Below are positions 1-12,683 of a DNA stretch of 64,000 nucleotides, in pieces. The number at the start of each line of letters is the position of its first letter. The first letter of the stretch is position 1. The notes under the pieces were generated by a model. The model was not told the origin of the DNA. It saw only the letters and a list, made by a program, of their open reading frames with translations, and made no database searches. The stretch is taken from assembly GCA_030248225.1 (NCBI GenBank), contig JASANE010003305.1:1-64000 (forward strand), written 5' to 3'. This DNA is from Trileptium ribeirensis. Its lineage: Eukaryota; Nematoda; Enoplea; Enoplida; Thoracostomopsidae. The position numbers were made by a program, and so were the translations under genes.

Positions 1-2450
1 TTTTGGAGCGTTTAAACTTAAATGGTAGACAACGATCGTGATTCGGATGGTTTAACTTGATTTATGTCAATATTTATTTAGGATTCGTGGATCAACATTT
101 AAAATCACAGGCTTTTCTAAGCCTCAGATGTTTTCGGCTCCGTTTAGTTCAAACTCAACGGTCACAATAGCTGTGCTGTTTTCCTTCTTGTATAAGTGCA
201 TATCATACAAGATTGTAAGATGGCGGGATTATCCTCTTGATGCGTCGGACTGCATCGGCGATAAGCGCAGAATGGTCCACCACCCGAATGATCACCTAAC
301 ACCGCATTCCCTATCCAGTGAAATACCGAAAACCGGTCCCTCACCCTTGAAATCCCTCTAACCCCCGTGAGATGTCGGAGCCAGCCTACTTCCATGTATG
401 GTGCAACTCAAACGTCACTAGGAATTTGTTACAACAGCTAATATGTGTTTGACTACATTCTGGTACTTATCAACTCAAATGGTATTTCTTTATTCAGCTG
501 GTAAGAATTTGTCAATTCCCCGAAATTCGTCACAGTTATCTTAAGACAATCATTCCCATGCGAGCGGTCCCTGTCTTTTTGCAGTACATAGCCAGACGGT
601 GTGAGGTAGCAATGGGTTTTTCGCAGATAACAGCAAAGATGAATCGTACGTTGGTTTAATCGAGTCAAAAAAGTTTGTTCGGAAGCGTTATGACGAAGGT
701 TCTAACGAGACGGCATTTGAATAACACCATATTTCAGTTACGCTCAGGTCTCCACTTTGAATGTTCCCAAATACGTTTTTTCCAAGACTTCTACAAATTT
801 ATTATACATAAGGTTTAGTTCACACAGGATCATAACGGAAGAGCTGTTCAGGCGAAGTACCATTAAATATATTTTACTTAGTTTTGCTGCAACTTTTGTA
901 ACACAGAAGTGAAACGTTGTTATCGCCTGGAAAAGATCACTCAACTGCTGCAATGTGTGGTCCATCGTAAATCGACCAGAGGCAAAAAGGAAGTTCTATT
1001 CGTTTTGGACAAGAACCAAAATTTGGGCAGAATAAAATGATTTTTTTTCGCATTTTTCAAGAATTCCCACAGAATGACTTAGACTTTGCATTCGTCCTAT
1101 CCTTGTACCTTGTTCTATCCTTGTAAGATCAAAGTAAAATCACTGAGATGTACAAAAGGCAAATCACTAGCACATCCTAAAATCATGGCAACCATGGAGT
1201 CCATGATTCAAACTCTGCTCACTTGAATTGCATAATGTTTGGCCATAAACTCAGCGTTTTAATATTTTCGTCATTAAAATTGAGTTAATTTAAGACATTT
1301 GACATTATATCAACGTTGTCGAGCTTCTGAGAGCTATCTGAATACTTTCACGGGCTTCAGGTTTCAGATTTCCCGGCGGGTTGACGAACGTTTTGTGCAA
1401 TTTGTAGCGCTTTTCTGTTTTAGCTTCGCATCATAAGATAGCATATTGACATATAGATAAATACATAGATAAGATTTATCGACACGTTGTCTGTTATTAC
1501 ACTCTTCGCTGGTAATTTGCATATTAAAGTCACTTTTCATAGTCAAAATTTATCAACGTATTCTCAAGCGCTGTAATATATACAATATCAAATTGTAGCA
1601 ACTTAAATCGAGAAACATTTGAAAGTGAGCTATGTTAGAGGGATGAATTCAAAGATCAAATTGGAATATAGTGTAACGCCTAATGATCCCGACGCTTGAA
1701 TTCACGAATTGATTTGCAAATAGATTTCCTCGGAAATGAAATAAATGGAAGACAAACCAGCAGCCAGAGCAACTAAGTTGGGAAGGGGTTGTAGGGGCGC
1801 TCAATTTTTGTTAATATCAGTAGGAAGATGCTGATCGCGATGGGATTTTCGAGCTAAAGCGAAGGCGTCGCCCAACCTTTGATTTTACAGCTGTGAGCCT
1901 GAGTCTGTGTTAAATGAAACACTAATCGTTGGATTTTGGTAAAGATTATTTGCAACTGGAAATGTTTTGGGTAAAACATGCGTTTAGTATAACCAAGTTG
2001 TAATTAGGATAATCATTGACCGTGAACAAAAGAAATTCGTGTAATATGGATACATTACAGATGCTGATGTAGATTTATAGTGATTACTGCACTGATAAAC
2101 AAAGCGTTGTAACAAAGTTGTGCGGAAGTAACTATTCTCCAGGTAGATAGAGCCGGGCTGGGTACGTGCTCAAATATGGAGCCCTCACCTAGCGGGTACC
2201 CGCAGGTAGCGAACCCACGGGTTGTGAATACCCTTAACGTTCTTAAGCCTGTGTGTACCAGCAGTTAGCACCATTGCCGAAATGACTAGGCGGCAGCGCA
2301 GGCATAGTGCAATGATAATGTCCAAGAGTGCATTAGAGAAAAGTATTTCTTTAAAGAAGAAGAAGAAAAAAGGGGAAACACTTCCCAGCACTCATATGTT
2401 AACCCGTGTTTGATGACGCCGGCGTTTTCGGCATGCACCCACTCCCCCAG

Positions 2451-2710
2451 TTTTAGGTGGGTCGCCACGCACTAATTCCCCCCCCCCCACAGTTTTAGGG
2501 AGAAGGGGAAGTTCGAACCCTTCAAATTTTGCGGGAGGTAGATCCGACCCCTACCGGTTTTGAAAGGGGTAGGTTGATTTCCTAGCTGTTTATGAACCGA
2601 CCCCTCTCAAAACTGTGGGCGGCATCCGACCTACCCCCACAAAGCTGAGCTGGGTCGGACCTACTCCCCTAAAACTGGGGGGGGGCTGTGCAAGACGACC
2701 CATAGTTTAA
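2451..2710. repeat. MITE-like inverted-repeat element, GC-rich
   Basis: The left end carries GGTGGGTCGCCACGCAC and the right end carries GTGCAAGACGACCCATAG, which are imperfect inverted repeats of one another. The interior has several C-runs and G-runs with repeated AGTTTTAGGG and CTAAAACTGGGG words in both orientations. No coding capacity is visible. It is probably a non-autonomous DNA element. The flanks (AGTTTTA and AGTTTA) may be a worn target duplication, but this is uncertain. Confidence 0.4.
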
Positions 2711-4840
2711 GGGGTTAACACATAACTCCTGGGAAGTGTCACATTCTTCTCTAACGCTTACTTGATAACACATAGTGGTACCGTGTAGCCAGCGATCAAT
2801 TCCGGTGTTTTCGAGCCAGCTTCATAAAACTACTGGCCCTGGTAACCCTGAGGGACTATATGCTATATCGTTGGAAAATAGAACAGCTTAGACCAGGTGA
2901 TTCGGGGGTGGCAGCTCTCGACTTAGGCTTAGTGTATGTCTGATATAAGGAGCTGAGCTAAGTCTTAGGTTTAGCATATCGAGAACGGCATGACATTCAT
3001 TACACTTTGGCCCCTCAATATTACCACTAGCCAAAATACTAACTTTTTTTTCTTACATTTTTGAGCAAGTTTTGATACATCTAAAGAAATTTGATTTTGA
3101 TGTACTGTATTTTGCCGAAATTGTTCCAATGAACGTGTTAATGCGCAATACTCTGCGTTGTCCACATTATTAAAAATGCGTCAAATCATTTTGTCTCTAA
3201 CAGTTTGTTCGAGTTTTTCAGAGTCGGGCTTTGTGAACGCAAATCTAAATTCGCATGTTAGACGAAGGAACTTGGTTATTGAAATAAAATTTGGAGAGTC
3301 TGTCTATTTAAAAGAAACCTCTAAAATGTAAGTTTGGAGGCGAAAAAAGTCAACGTTTCCGACGTTAAAGGTTTCCAGGTTTTCGGGGGAAGTTTCGGAA
3401 GAGGTTAACGACGTAGTTTCCGAGCTTTAAATTATTCAAAGTGATCATAAATTGACAGGAGTTCGATACATTCTCACATATTCCGGTGTCTTGATTCATA
3501 AATAAAATACTTGGTACAAAAGAGGTATTTCGAGTGTTAAGTGAAGAAATTGCTAACCTTGGCCTGGTTCTAGGCATATTTCGACAGCCGAACTGCTCTC
3601 AGCAATCATGATTGAGACACGATACAAGACTCTCGTTTGGATATGCGGAGTGTGGCCATAGACAAATGTTCCATCTTAAATGTCAGAGTGGTTAAGCCTA
3701 GAATAGTTGCTTTTTTGCAGCCCAGGATCGAAACTCGACGCCGTCTTTTAGCAATTGCTTTGTGTTTGGAAATAATAAGTTTGAAGCCGCGGTGATGAGC
3801 GAACCGTATTAATGGTACCAAAATTTATCCTGTATCTTTAAAACACAATTGTCCGTCACTCGCCCTACACATTATTACAAAATTATTTTGGGTGTTCCGG
3901 GTACTTAGCCTGATCGCAATGGACCAGCACATCTCAAAATTTATCGTTGCTATGATTAAACGTTTTGACTAAAAGAAACGTGCGAATATTTGACTGGCCT
4001 GGCCAGCTGATGCGATATATCGTGGAATTAATTTGTCGAAGGTAACACCCGGATAATTTTAGCAATTTAATTGTGCCCCGTTGAATCGATTTCATTCCAA
4101 TTAAAATTCAAATCACAAATCGTATGGGCAGTTTAAAAGGTTGATGGATCGCTTGCAACAATATTTATCTATACTGTAAATCTCGTGGACCAAACGAGTC
4201 TGACATTGCTAGAATTTGAAATGACTAAAAACACTGCTGAGCAATAATTGCCATACTTCCAAGAGTTCTTTATGCCTAGCTATGTAATAAATTGGTAATT
4301 TCCAATGTTTTGGTGTTTACTACTACTACATAGCTGGTCATGAAGATTTTTCTTCCGATTGAGCTTTTTCATTTTCTTTTTTGTTTCCACTTTTTCAGTT
4401 ATTTATATCAGATAATTTTTACGGTTGTTGGAAATTCGCCGACCAAGGCACTTCGTATAATATTCACAAGGTTATAATGCAGAAAAGAGCAGAAATTCAG
4501 TTGGACCGTCAGCGACGCAAAATTCAACTTGGATATTGCCAAAAGTAGTAAAAGGCACAAATGGGTGGCTATATCTTTGCAGAAAAACAGCATAATAGAT
4601 TTTATACGTGTTTTCTATAATCTGTGGAAGTAAATTTAAACTCAGCGTATACATTATCGAAGCTTAGACTTTATCAAAACTGAGATTAAAACAATTGCAT
4701 GCTCAACTTTGCCAATTGGTATTAGCGGGTATTGTAACGCGCTGTACTAACTAAGATGTCGCATTGCGTATCTTTGCACGCTCGTTGTTATTCGATCACT
4801 TAGCGCGGTTGTTAAAGAAACCGAGCAACAGTTTTCGAAT

Positions 4841-4912
4841 TGCTGAGCGGTTTGCGTAAGCTGTTCTCACCAATGCGATCGGAGTTCGATCCGTGGCGCC
4901 GGCTTCTGATTG
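4841..4912 (+). repeat. tRNA-derived SINE fragment or tRNA relic
   Basis: The segment contains GCTGAGCGGTT, which resembles a Leu/Ser tRNA A-box (D-arm), and 36 bases later GGAGTTCGATCC, which resembles the B-box (T-arm). The spacing fits a Pol III internal promoter. A clean cloverleaf with a matched acceptor stem is not obvious, so a SINE head or a tRNA pseudogene is more likely than a working tRNA. Confidence 0.4.
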
Positions 4913-5739
4913 AACAATACTAGCTCGGGCGTTAAAGGGTTAGACGAATTAAACCCTGGCACAATTAAACTCCGTCTACCATGCACTGAAAATTTCTTAG
5001 GAACAAGTATAGCTTATAAATGCAAACTTATTATATATGTACCCGTGCCATTAATAAGTTATAAACTCCAGCTAAAATTGTTTCGATGTTGAGAAATCCA
5101 ACCTTTTATTAACTATTTTCTTTAATTCCATTCCATGTGGAGAAAGCCTACAAATAATCATTAGAAGCTTAGGCTTAGACTTTGGGTACTCATAGCGGTA
5201 TATCTTGCTGTTCACTTATTAGAGGCTTTCTCTACTCTAGTACTGCCCTTTCCTTTATATTCTAAATATTTGTTTTTTACAGTCGCAGACAAGCTTTTGC
5301 CGCGAGCGGCGAACGGAACCTGTATTGTTTCGGTGCGATTCCCATAAGGCATTTAAGATCAGTTTCTCGGCTCCTTAATACAAAACCTCATATAGCGAGC
5401 GAAAAACAAAAATTTTCATTTTATTACATAAACTATCCAAGGTCAGTCAATTTCGGGGTGTATTAGATGGATCAGTCTTGAGAAATCCGGCAGGGATGAC
5501 CTATATCTGTCTTTATTTTTCGCCTATTTTACTTCGCAAATTTCTCACTTTTCGCTAATTCGCTATCTTCATAAATTTGAAATTTAGCCCGCAATTGCTG
5601 AAATTTTTACGCACCTTAGACTGATGGTTGGCGGTACGGCTCCTTATGAGGGCGCAAATATGGCTCAGGTTGGGAGTCCCGAATATTGGGGGTAACATAA
5701 TAACCCTTTGTGGACGCATGCGCTTTATTATTTGTTGTT

Positions 5740-7166
5740 TTAGTTTTCAACTTTAGGTAATCCTGCTGCTTCGTCTTTTGCAGTCCGTTCTTGACTCCCG
5801 TCTCCCTCGTCATGACCAGTGCCTTCTGCTAACACTTCGCCTTCTGGTGCCATTGTCTGCTCAAGAGCCTCAATTCGCTCACGCAGCTTCCGGTTGTTAT
5901 TCGTGTACTCAGCAAGTAGCCGTGTGAGTCGTGTTTGAAGTGTATCCACAATCGAGTCCAGCTTTTCCGTCTTTTCTTCCACAGTCTCAACCTCGACTGC
6001 CTTTGATTCGTCCAGCAGATTGTCCTTTCGTAAAATTGCCCGGCCTTTCTCCATCAACATCCGTCGAGCGTCCGGATATTCCTTCAGCGCATCGTTTAGA
6101 TCGTCTTTCGACAACGCAAATAGATCAGAGTATCCCACTGAGCGGACATTTGCCGATCGGCGATTTCCGGTTCTATTTCCAGCGATGTTTAGGATTGACA
6201 GTTCACCAAAAACAGCGCCATCACTGAGTGTCACAAAGATTGTTTTGCCATCATCTGCAACAACCACCAATTTTCCTCGTTTCACAATATACATTTCTCG
6301 GCCGATATCGCCCTTGCGACAAATGTAGTCCCCTGGTGAGAAAACCTGGAGCTTTAGCTTCAGAACGAGCTCAGCCAACAAACCGGCTTCACAGTCTTGG
6401 AAAATTTTCACTTTTCGAAGCGTTTGAAAATGTACATGAATCGCGATTTCAGCTTGCAATTTGCTCGGTAGCGTTGTTAGGACACCGTCTTCGGATAAGC
6501 TCTGCTTGTTTGACCATAAATAGTCGAACCATTTAATCACTCGCTGTTCGAGTTCTTTGGAGACTTTACGAAATGTCATATATTGCTTGATCGAGTCCAT
6601 TCGATTTTGAAATTCCGTTCGCGCTGCGTTCATATTTGCAATCATCGAGCCAACATTGCCGACAATTGTAGCAAAAATCAGGACTCCAGTCATGAAATCG
6701 ACGGTTACGAAAAGGAACTCCGCGTCAGTTACCGGCGCCGGGGTTTCACCGATGGTTGTCAGCGTGAGTGTGGACCAGTAGAAGGAATAAATATAGCGGC
6801 GTGCGAGGGATTCGTGGCTGGTACTGTTGTCGTAAACCCATGAATCCGAGCTAAATCCAATCGCTTTTGAAATGGCAAAGTACGCACAGCCGTTCCAATG
6901 AATAATAATTACAATAAACATCACCAAATAGAGGACCCGAAAGGCGTTGGGAAAGCTGGTTCGTGTTTCGGTGCGATCCAGCCATTCCAAGGGTCGACTC
7001 AGCCGTAAGACCCGGTTCAGTCGGACGATTGGGTTGATCCCAATGAATACGTAGAGGATGTCGGTTGGAAGAATGCTAAGTACGTCGATTATAAAGTGTG
7101 TACTCTTAAGATAGTTGAGGGCTAGTTTCTTTGAATTTTTCACTAAAAGACCGCCCTCTAGAAAGC
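5740..7166 (-). CDS. cyclic-nucleotide-gated channel, last coding exon
   Basis: This exon encodes the C-terminal 474 residues of a CNG channel alpha-type subunit, a plasma-membrane cation channel opened by cAMP or cGMP. In order it shows S2-S3 sequence, an S4 segment rich in Arg ([10 protein letters not shown], then the family hallmark DRTETR), S5, the pore motif [10 protein letters not shown]6 ([16 protein letters not shown]), the C-linker, and a cyclic-nucleotide-binding domain with GELSILN and the phosphate-binding stretch [10 protein letters not shown] short coiled coil (CLZ-like) and an acidic tail close the protein. The exon starts at an acceptor (ttttcag) at 7166, adding 8 codons before the GTG at 7143; these read FLEGGLLV, which fits the family, and the frame begins after one base of a split codon. 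Exons for the N-terminus and S1 are not found. AATAAA signals on this strand lie at 5724-5729, very near the stop, and at 5512-5517. Confidence 0.93.
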
Positions 7167-7269
7167 CTGAAAATTAATAATTTTATATATGAGTAAAAAA
7201 TTTTACATTAAGCAATACGTAACTGAACGTAGACCTACAAAAAAAAAATTTAGGGAAGGGAGTCGGGAC

Positions 7270-7990
7270 AGGGGTTCCCGAGGGAATTTCGATGGGCTGG
7301 GGCGAAATTCGGTCCCAGGACGAAGAACGGGGCCGAACGATACCAAACACGAGGGGGGTAGGCGCAGTGGCGGGTCGGGACCCAACATGTGTTAGCATAC
7401 AGGTTTCAGCGGGCTTTCCCGCCCTAACGGTTGGGCGGAGCGAAGCCCGCCGGGCATCGTTGAACTCGCCTTGGGAAGGCGATTCAAACGAGGGGTGATT
7501 TCCCTGCTGTGAAGGCGGCGGTTAGGGGAGCACTAAAATCACGACTGATAAAGAGAGTGTCGGTAATGGGGGGCGCGTTGTCAGCCGTCCCGGGTTAACG
7601 GGGCGACTGACGGAGACCCGCCGGGCATCGTTAAAGATGTCTCGATGTGGCGAATGCAATGAGGGGCGTTTTGCCTACTTTTGAGTTGGGGTTAAATTTT
7701 CGGTTGGACTGTACCCACTTTCAGTCGGTATGCCAAATTGGGGCACTTTGGCGGGTCATAGCGAGCTAGCGAGGGGTCAGGCGGAGACCCGCCGGATATC
7801 GTTGTACTCGCCAGGAGCAGGCGAGCAGAATGAGGGGTCGCATGAGCCTATTTGTGGTCAAGGGTCAAATACGGAGTTGGTACAAACGGACGGAATTTTG
7901 CGTTAAATTTTTGTTGTACCTTGTGGAACGGCCAAATAAGTTACATAGCAGCGGGATGACAGGTCGGGTCGAGACCCGCCTGGTCTCGTT
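7270..7990. repeat. GC-rich tandem repeat, 171-bp period
   Basis: The word ACCCGCCGGGCATCGTT or a close variant recurs at 7445, 7616, 7787 and 7974, giving spacings of 171, 171 and 187 bases. Each is followed by a variable hairpin-like segment and then by GAGGGG. A weaker unit may precede the first. The array starts just upstream of the CNG exon, inside that gene's intron, and runs into the larger inverted repeat beginning near 7689. No protein is supported in it. Confidence 0.75.
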
Positions 7991-8620
7991 ATATGTCTAA
8001 ATGGGTAGGCTACTCGGAAACACGCGTACTTTCCATCACTGATCCGATGGTAACCAGAAAAGCCAGTTGTTAGTACGGTGGTCAGGCAAATTTGGGCTTC
8101 AAAGGATGCTATAAAAGAAAGGTTTTGATACGGTGGGGCAGACAAATAGACACAGCGAGTCACGAAGATCAAGCAGTACACATATATATGCATCACTATA
8201 TTTTCATATAAGCCTATCTCGGGTCCACTCGGGACCATGGTCACCAGCCAAACCTAGCGTAAGTATTGGCTGTTAATTAAATGTTTACCCGTTTGTCCCT
8301 AGAATATCTCAGGAATTTCTACAGCGATTTGCGATGTTGCGAGCTCGTTCGAGAGCCCTGAAAATTTCCTACCGAAAAGTACTCGGGGCATTTCCAGTAA
8401 ATCTGAACCGTTGGACGGTTACGGGCCGATAAACAGGCCCGAGGTCCGTTATTTCCGAATAATCGGAAACTACCGTAACCCATTTGTTTCAGCTTACTTT
8501 TGCGACCGTTAGGCTATAGTTTGCTTGAACCAGGTAAAGTTGATAGTCCTGGTTTCGATTACTTTCCGATCCCTTAAATTGTCAAAGGCCTCCTATTCCC
8601 GGACGGTCTAAATTTTAAAG
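7689..8620 (+). repeat. left copy of a 0.95-kb inverted repeat pair
   Basis: This segment aligns along its whole length with the reverse complement of 16645-17603, with many identical 15-20 base blocks (for example GGTCCACTCGGGACCATGG and AACCTAGCGTAAGTATTGGC). A TATA-like TATAAAAGAAAGG lies at about 8110. I recognise no coding domain. It is probably a dispersed element such as a solo LTR or a large non-autonomous transposon copy; open frames inside it are not conserved in the partner copy. Confidence 0.8.
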
Positions 8621-8649
8621 TTTCAATGGAAAAAGGCTGGGCATGCAAT

Positions 8650-9318
8650 GACAAAATATAATAGGCACACATACGCAACAGCAAAGATAAGAGAAGAACG
8701 TTAGATGTCAATTAGCAAGGTTATAGAATGCACATCAATTATTAATTAGCAAGGTTATGACAAGCAAGTTAATAAAGCGGGGTTAATCAATACAATTTTA
8801 TAAGTACTGCCCTGGCACCATGCTGTATACCACTTTTACTCCGATAAAATTCAGTTTCCACAGGTCTTCGATTCGTACGCCTTAACATCACTCGAAAACC
8901 ACTGCCTCGTAACCAGGTTCAATTCGGAAATGTTTTAACAGTGATTTTCACGTCAAAATCCCACAAGAGCACGTAACGGGCCGGAACGGGCTGGTTACAC
9001 TTATAGTGTATACTGGTACCGGATAGGATCTGTAACTGTGCGAATCTGGATAAGCGAAGGAATATTATGGACATAACAGTTTTCTCATTTGGCCCCGGCA
9101 ACTCTCAGATCCAATCTAAAATGTGTTGTGCGGCTGGATTTTCATCTCGGATTCGTCCTGCCTTATTTTTGTTCACGATTTAAATCCATAATTAATTAGC
9201 TGTTCCTTTGGGTATCCGTGTGGCCATTAGTTTACTATATAAGCTCGTACGGAAATTTATTGTGTGTCGCATTTCTACAGTTACATCGTAGTCATGATTA
9301 TTATTTTGCTGTTTCTAG
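8650..9318. other. intergenic or intronic stretch, nothing recognised
   Basis: Nothing recognisable is seen apart from a short direct repeat (AATTAGCAAGGTTAT near 8730 and 8745). It lies immediately 5' of the first NUP133-like exon and may be that gene's intron. Confidence 0.4.
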
Positions 9319-9457
9319 ATATGTTCAACCACAATGTTGTTGCGCGTCGCCCGAAGGTGTAATCCGATATTGGCCAAATGCAGTCCACGAATCGGCGTTC
9401 AGTGAAACTAGTTTGGATCTTAGTGGACAAGAGTGTGCTGTAATGTCCTATTTGCCG
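9319..9457 (+). CDS. NUP133: NUP133-like exon a (beta-propeller)
   Basis: The exon is bounded by tttctag at 9318 and CCG|gtgagt after 9457. It encodes a beta-propeller blade with SPEGVIRYWPNAVHES followed by an acidic strand and LSGQEC. The EG-x-IRYWP core and its spacing to the next strands match the N-terminal propeller of nucleoporin NUP133, a Y-complex scaffold component of the nuclear pore. It begins with one base of a split codon and ends in phase 0. The open frame extends upstream of the acceptor, but that part does not look like the family. Upstream exons were not found. Confidence 0.68.
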
Positions 9458-9980
9458 GTGAGTGTGATTAAAACTATTACGTACTAGCGATGGGCAGGGA
9501 TATGGTTTAGCATATCGGGGTAAAATTATGGGATATATATATCGAGTAATCCGGATATGCGGAATTTCCGGACATAGAATACCATAGTCTAAAATTTCAA
9601 ACTTGTATTTAAACTTTTAAGACGGTGTACAAGACTTTTCCGTTCACTTGTACTGCTCTATTTTATGATGTATTATAGATTTGTGATATACGCAAACAGG
9701 GTATTTTAATAAGATGTCTTGCACTGATTTTTACGGTATCGACGCATATTAAATTGGCATTTAAGCCTATTTAGTCTGTAATAGTCTATTATGTTGCACA
9801 ATGCAAAATGAACGACTCAACTTGAATAGACAGATTTCTTAATTACTGAATTTTTGTACCTTGTTGACAAAAAGGCCATTTACAATGATTAGTCAAAATC
9901 CTCAGCATATACTTGAAAGGATTATCTGCTGTAACCATAACAGGTGATCTTCACGTGAATGAAGGAAGTGCACAGCCTTA

Positions 9981-10224
9981 AGGCGTATTCATGCCCTCAA
10001 AATTTGATCAAACTTTGACAGTGATTTTTAAATGAAAATTGCGATAACTCAGAATTTGAGATCAAAATTTGAGCTCAAATTTTCTTAGGTAACGCTTCTC
10101 GTCCACGATTGGCTACAGGAATATTCATGAAAAGTTTGAGCTGTGTTCACACGTTCAAACTTGCAAAATGAGCTCAAATTTTGATCAAAATTTGAGCAAA
10201 AAGTTTGAGCGTGTGAACACGCCT
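9981..10224. mobile_element. MITE with TTA duplication (PIF/Harbinger-like)
   Basis: The element starts AGGCGTATTCATG and ends GTGTGAACACGCCT, forming imperfect terminal inverted repeats. TTA is present on both sides (9978-9980 and 10225-10227). The body is a palindrome-rich series of TTTGAGCTCAAA-type words. A 3-bp TTA/TWA duplication with ends of this kind is typical of PIF/Harbinger MITEs. It sits in the intron between NUP133-like exons a and b. Confidence 0.6.
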
Positions 10225-10262
10225 TTACTGATAACACTGTTTTGTGTATATATTTATTTCAG

Positions 10263-10331
10263 GATGTTGGTTTTCTGATTGTCACCACAACGTGTAATTT
10301 GGTCCTGCTGCAACAACAGCAACGAAAGTCG
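10263..10331 (+). CDS. NUP133: NUP133-like exon b (beta-propeller)
   Basis: This 23-codon exon, flanked by tatttcag and TCG|gtaagt, is phase 0 at both ends and reads DVGFLIVTTTCNLVLLQQ and onward. In NUP133 the propeller strand that follows the RYWP blade has this pattern (hydrophobic, then Thr/Ser-rich, then L-x-L-L), so exon order and phase both agree with exon a. It is too short to be found as an open reading frame by length alone. Confidence 0.65.
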
Positions 10332-10339
10332 GTAAGTGT

Positions 10340-11200
10340 TACAGGTATTGGTCATAAAGTCGATTACGATGACAATATACAGTAGAATTTAGCTATCCTA
10401 GTCTGTTTCGCGTGCTCCAACAGTTTTTGCATTGTTATTATGTCGGCGCTTTTGAAGTATATATTTTGGTTTCGTTTGCTAATCCCTCAGCTAATTGGAA
10501 AACCAGTTGGCTGCGCGAGGAACAAAATGGGTGTCCAAATTTTGTTTTGCGAATCCATATTTTGATTACACTATTAAGTTGTGGAACTCATTCAATGCAA
10601 ATACATTACCTGTTGCGACTACGTTATTTTTTAATTTTTGCAGAGCTTTATAGTGTGATATATAAAGTGTTTTTGGCTATGAACATTATCCTCGCGAAGA
10701 ATTTTTTACAATAGTTGTGGTCTCCTCACATCATCATAATAGTACCTGGAAGTTCCGATTCTGTAGCCTCTAGGTCCAACCCAGAAGTACCTGTGGATTT
10801 CTACTCAGGCTATGGGACAACCGTGCCCTCAGGTTAACTGGGAGGGGGTTTATAATTGCGTTTTATCGCGTTTTCCACGCGTTTACCACGTGTGTGGCGT
10901 TGCTTTTGTTGCATAATTATTTCGGAGCGAGAAAGCATTTGTTGGAATGCTCAGTGATAAATTTTACCTTGTCCGTGCGTCTTTTCGTCCGTACGTGCAG
11001 TCGTTTTAAATATATATTTCAGAAATGGATGTATTTCCATGCGCAACCCATGCATGGAATACGGCAGGCCCCCTTAAAAGAGGGTACTGACTTCAATTTT
11101 TATGACCGAGGGGAAATGAGTTTTTAGTGTTATATCTCAAAAAGCACGCCAGGTTTTTTGTTAGACTCGCGGGTAAGGACATTGGTCCACGAATTTGGGT
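10340..11200. other. intronic stretch, nothing recognised
   Basis: This lies between NUP133-like exons b and c. A 100-codon frame at 10412-10714 is rich in hydrophobic residues but resembles no protein I know and has no exon-like borders. Confidence 0.4.
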
Positions 11201-11221
11201 ACCAAAGGCATCTTAGAAACA

Positions 11222-11302
11222 TTAACCTTTTAGAACTCACATTTTTAAGATAATGGTTAACCTTTTAGAAGTCACATTTTTAAGATAATGGTTAATAAGC
11301 AT
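11222..11302. repeat. short direct repeat, two copies
   Basis: A unit of about 38 bases, containing TTAACCTTTTAGAA and then TCACATTTTTAAGATAATGG, occurs twice in a row with one difference (AACTC versus AAGTC). It directly precedes the 171-bp satellite array. Confidence 0.8.
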
Positions 11303-11335
11303 TGCGTGGTCATAATAAAGGTTTGCATGGTTCCT

Positions 11336-12215
11336 GAAAACAATGGAGTGGTTCATTTGAACGCATGAATGACCGGTGTACGCTTTTTGGAAGGGGACTG
11401 CATCCTCTGCGGACTCCCCGTCCTTAAAGAACCAATCGTGGTTTCGTTCTTTTCAATGTAGTGTGATATTTTGTTTCATTTGTTATTACAAATATTACGA
11501 GGATGCCAAAACGATTTTGTAATTCATTTGAACGTATCTGTGATGGACGTACCCTTATTGGAATGGTACTGCATCCACAGGGACCACCCTCTCCCAATAA
11601 CTATTCATGATTTCGTCATTTTCAATGTAAACTCATATTTCATTACATTTGTAGTAATAAAGATTATCTAAGATGTTGAAAAGGAGACAGTGTTTCATTT
11701 CAACGTATATATGCCCGATGTACATTTTTTGGAATGTAACTGTATCCTCAGGGACCACTCCCCTTCACCCAAGAACTAGTTATAATTTCGTCATTTTTAA
11801 TGAACTCTCATATTTTGTTGCATCTGTTATTAAAAAGGTTTTCGAGTATGGTGAAAACAATAAAGTGATTTATTTCAGTGTATCGGTGATTTGTGTGCCA
11901 CTTTTGGAATGGTACTGTATCCCATGACACCCTCGCTTTTGAGCCATGCATGATTCCGGGATTTTCAACGTAATGTTATAATTTGTTGCATTTGCGGTTA
12001 AAAATGTTTTCGAGGATGTTGAAAACAATGAAGTGATTTATTTGAGTGTATCTGTGACCGATGTAGACTTTGAAATGGTAGTCTATCTGGACCCCCGTTG
12101 ATTTACGCATGTCTTTGTGGGTTTCATTCTAATGTTGTAATTTTTAATTCTGCAAATTTTCGGGGCTAGCAAAATGGAGAATTCATTCGTATGAAGGTAT
12201 ATGTGACTATAAAAG
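11336..12215 (+). repeat. satellite family S1, about 171-bp period, five units
   Basis: The phrase TTCATTTGAACG and its variants recur at about 11352, 11523, 11694, 11869, 12037 and 12181. Each unit then reads a GTATCTGTGACCGATGTA-like stretch, TGGAATGGTACTGCATCC, a C-rich stretch, CATGATTTCGTCATTTTCAATGTAA, and TTTGTTGCATTTGTTATTA. The same family appears in the opposite orientation at 40440-41345. Open frames in it are translations of the repeat. Confidence 0.85.
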
Positions 12216-12307
12216 TCGCTTGCTTGCAGTGCTACCGCTCGCGGCGCAGTCGTGGTTTGACTCAACTTTTCGTCTTTACCGACGAAAATGCACATTTAAG
12301 CAGGACG

Positions 12308-12683
12308 CTTCCCTGTCCACAGACCTCCGAAAAATGGGGGAACTTCGGGGAGCCCATGTTTATTATCAGAGGAAATTTCAAAGTGCGAGGATAAATTTTG
12401 CTGAAATATACTAAATATTCCCATATTTTTATGTAGTTTTACTGCATCAAATGTATTTTCAAGCTAAAAAGCTATGTTTTAGCATTATAAATAGCGGTAA
12501 TTAATATTCAAAAAACAATGTACAAACAAAAAACCTAAATTTTCAGACAAACATTTTTGGATTTAGTTGAACGTGGGGCGTCGGCCGAGTGGGGGGACGG
12601 ACATGGTGGAAAATCTGACGAACATGGTGGAATTTGGAAAGTGGGGGTGTTTTCCCCTTCCACCCCCGCTGTGGACAGGCAAG
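12308..12683 (+). mobile_element. MITE family M1, copy 1
   Basis: Ends are CTTCCCTGTCCACAG and CTGTGGACAGGCAAG, worn versions of the M1 inverted repeat CTGGCCTGTCCACAG. The body matches the other M1 copies: a CCTCCGAAAA...GGGGGAACTTCGGGG head, an AT-rich middle with TAAATAGYGGTAATTAAT, and a GGGGG-rich tail. The 5-bp flanks (GGACG and GCGCG) are too diverged to call a duplication. Confidence 0.8.

Larger units (their letters stand above)
1..5600. other. gene-free AT-rich stretch
   Basis: I see no convincing exon on either strand here. Open frames are short (about 60-77 codons) and resemble nothing I know. Two small objects can be singled out and are listed separately: a GC-rich inverted-repeat element near 2.45-2.71 kb and a tRNA-like SINE fragment near 4.84-4.91 kb. 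The stretch lies downstream of the CNG channel gene, which is read on the minus strand. Confidence 0.5.
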
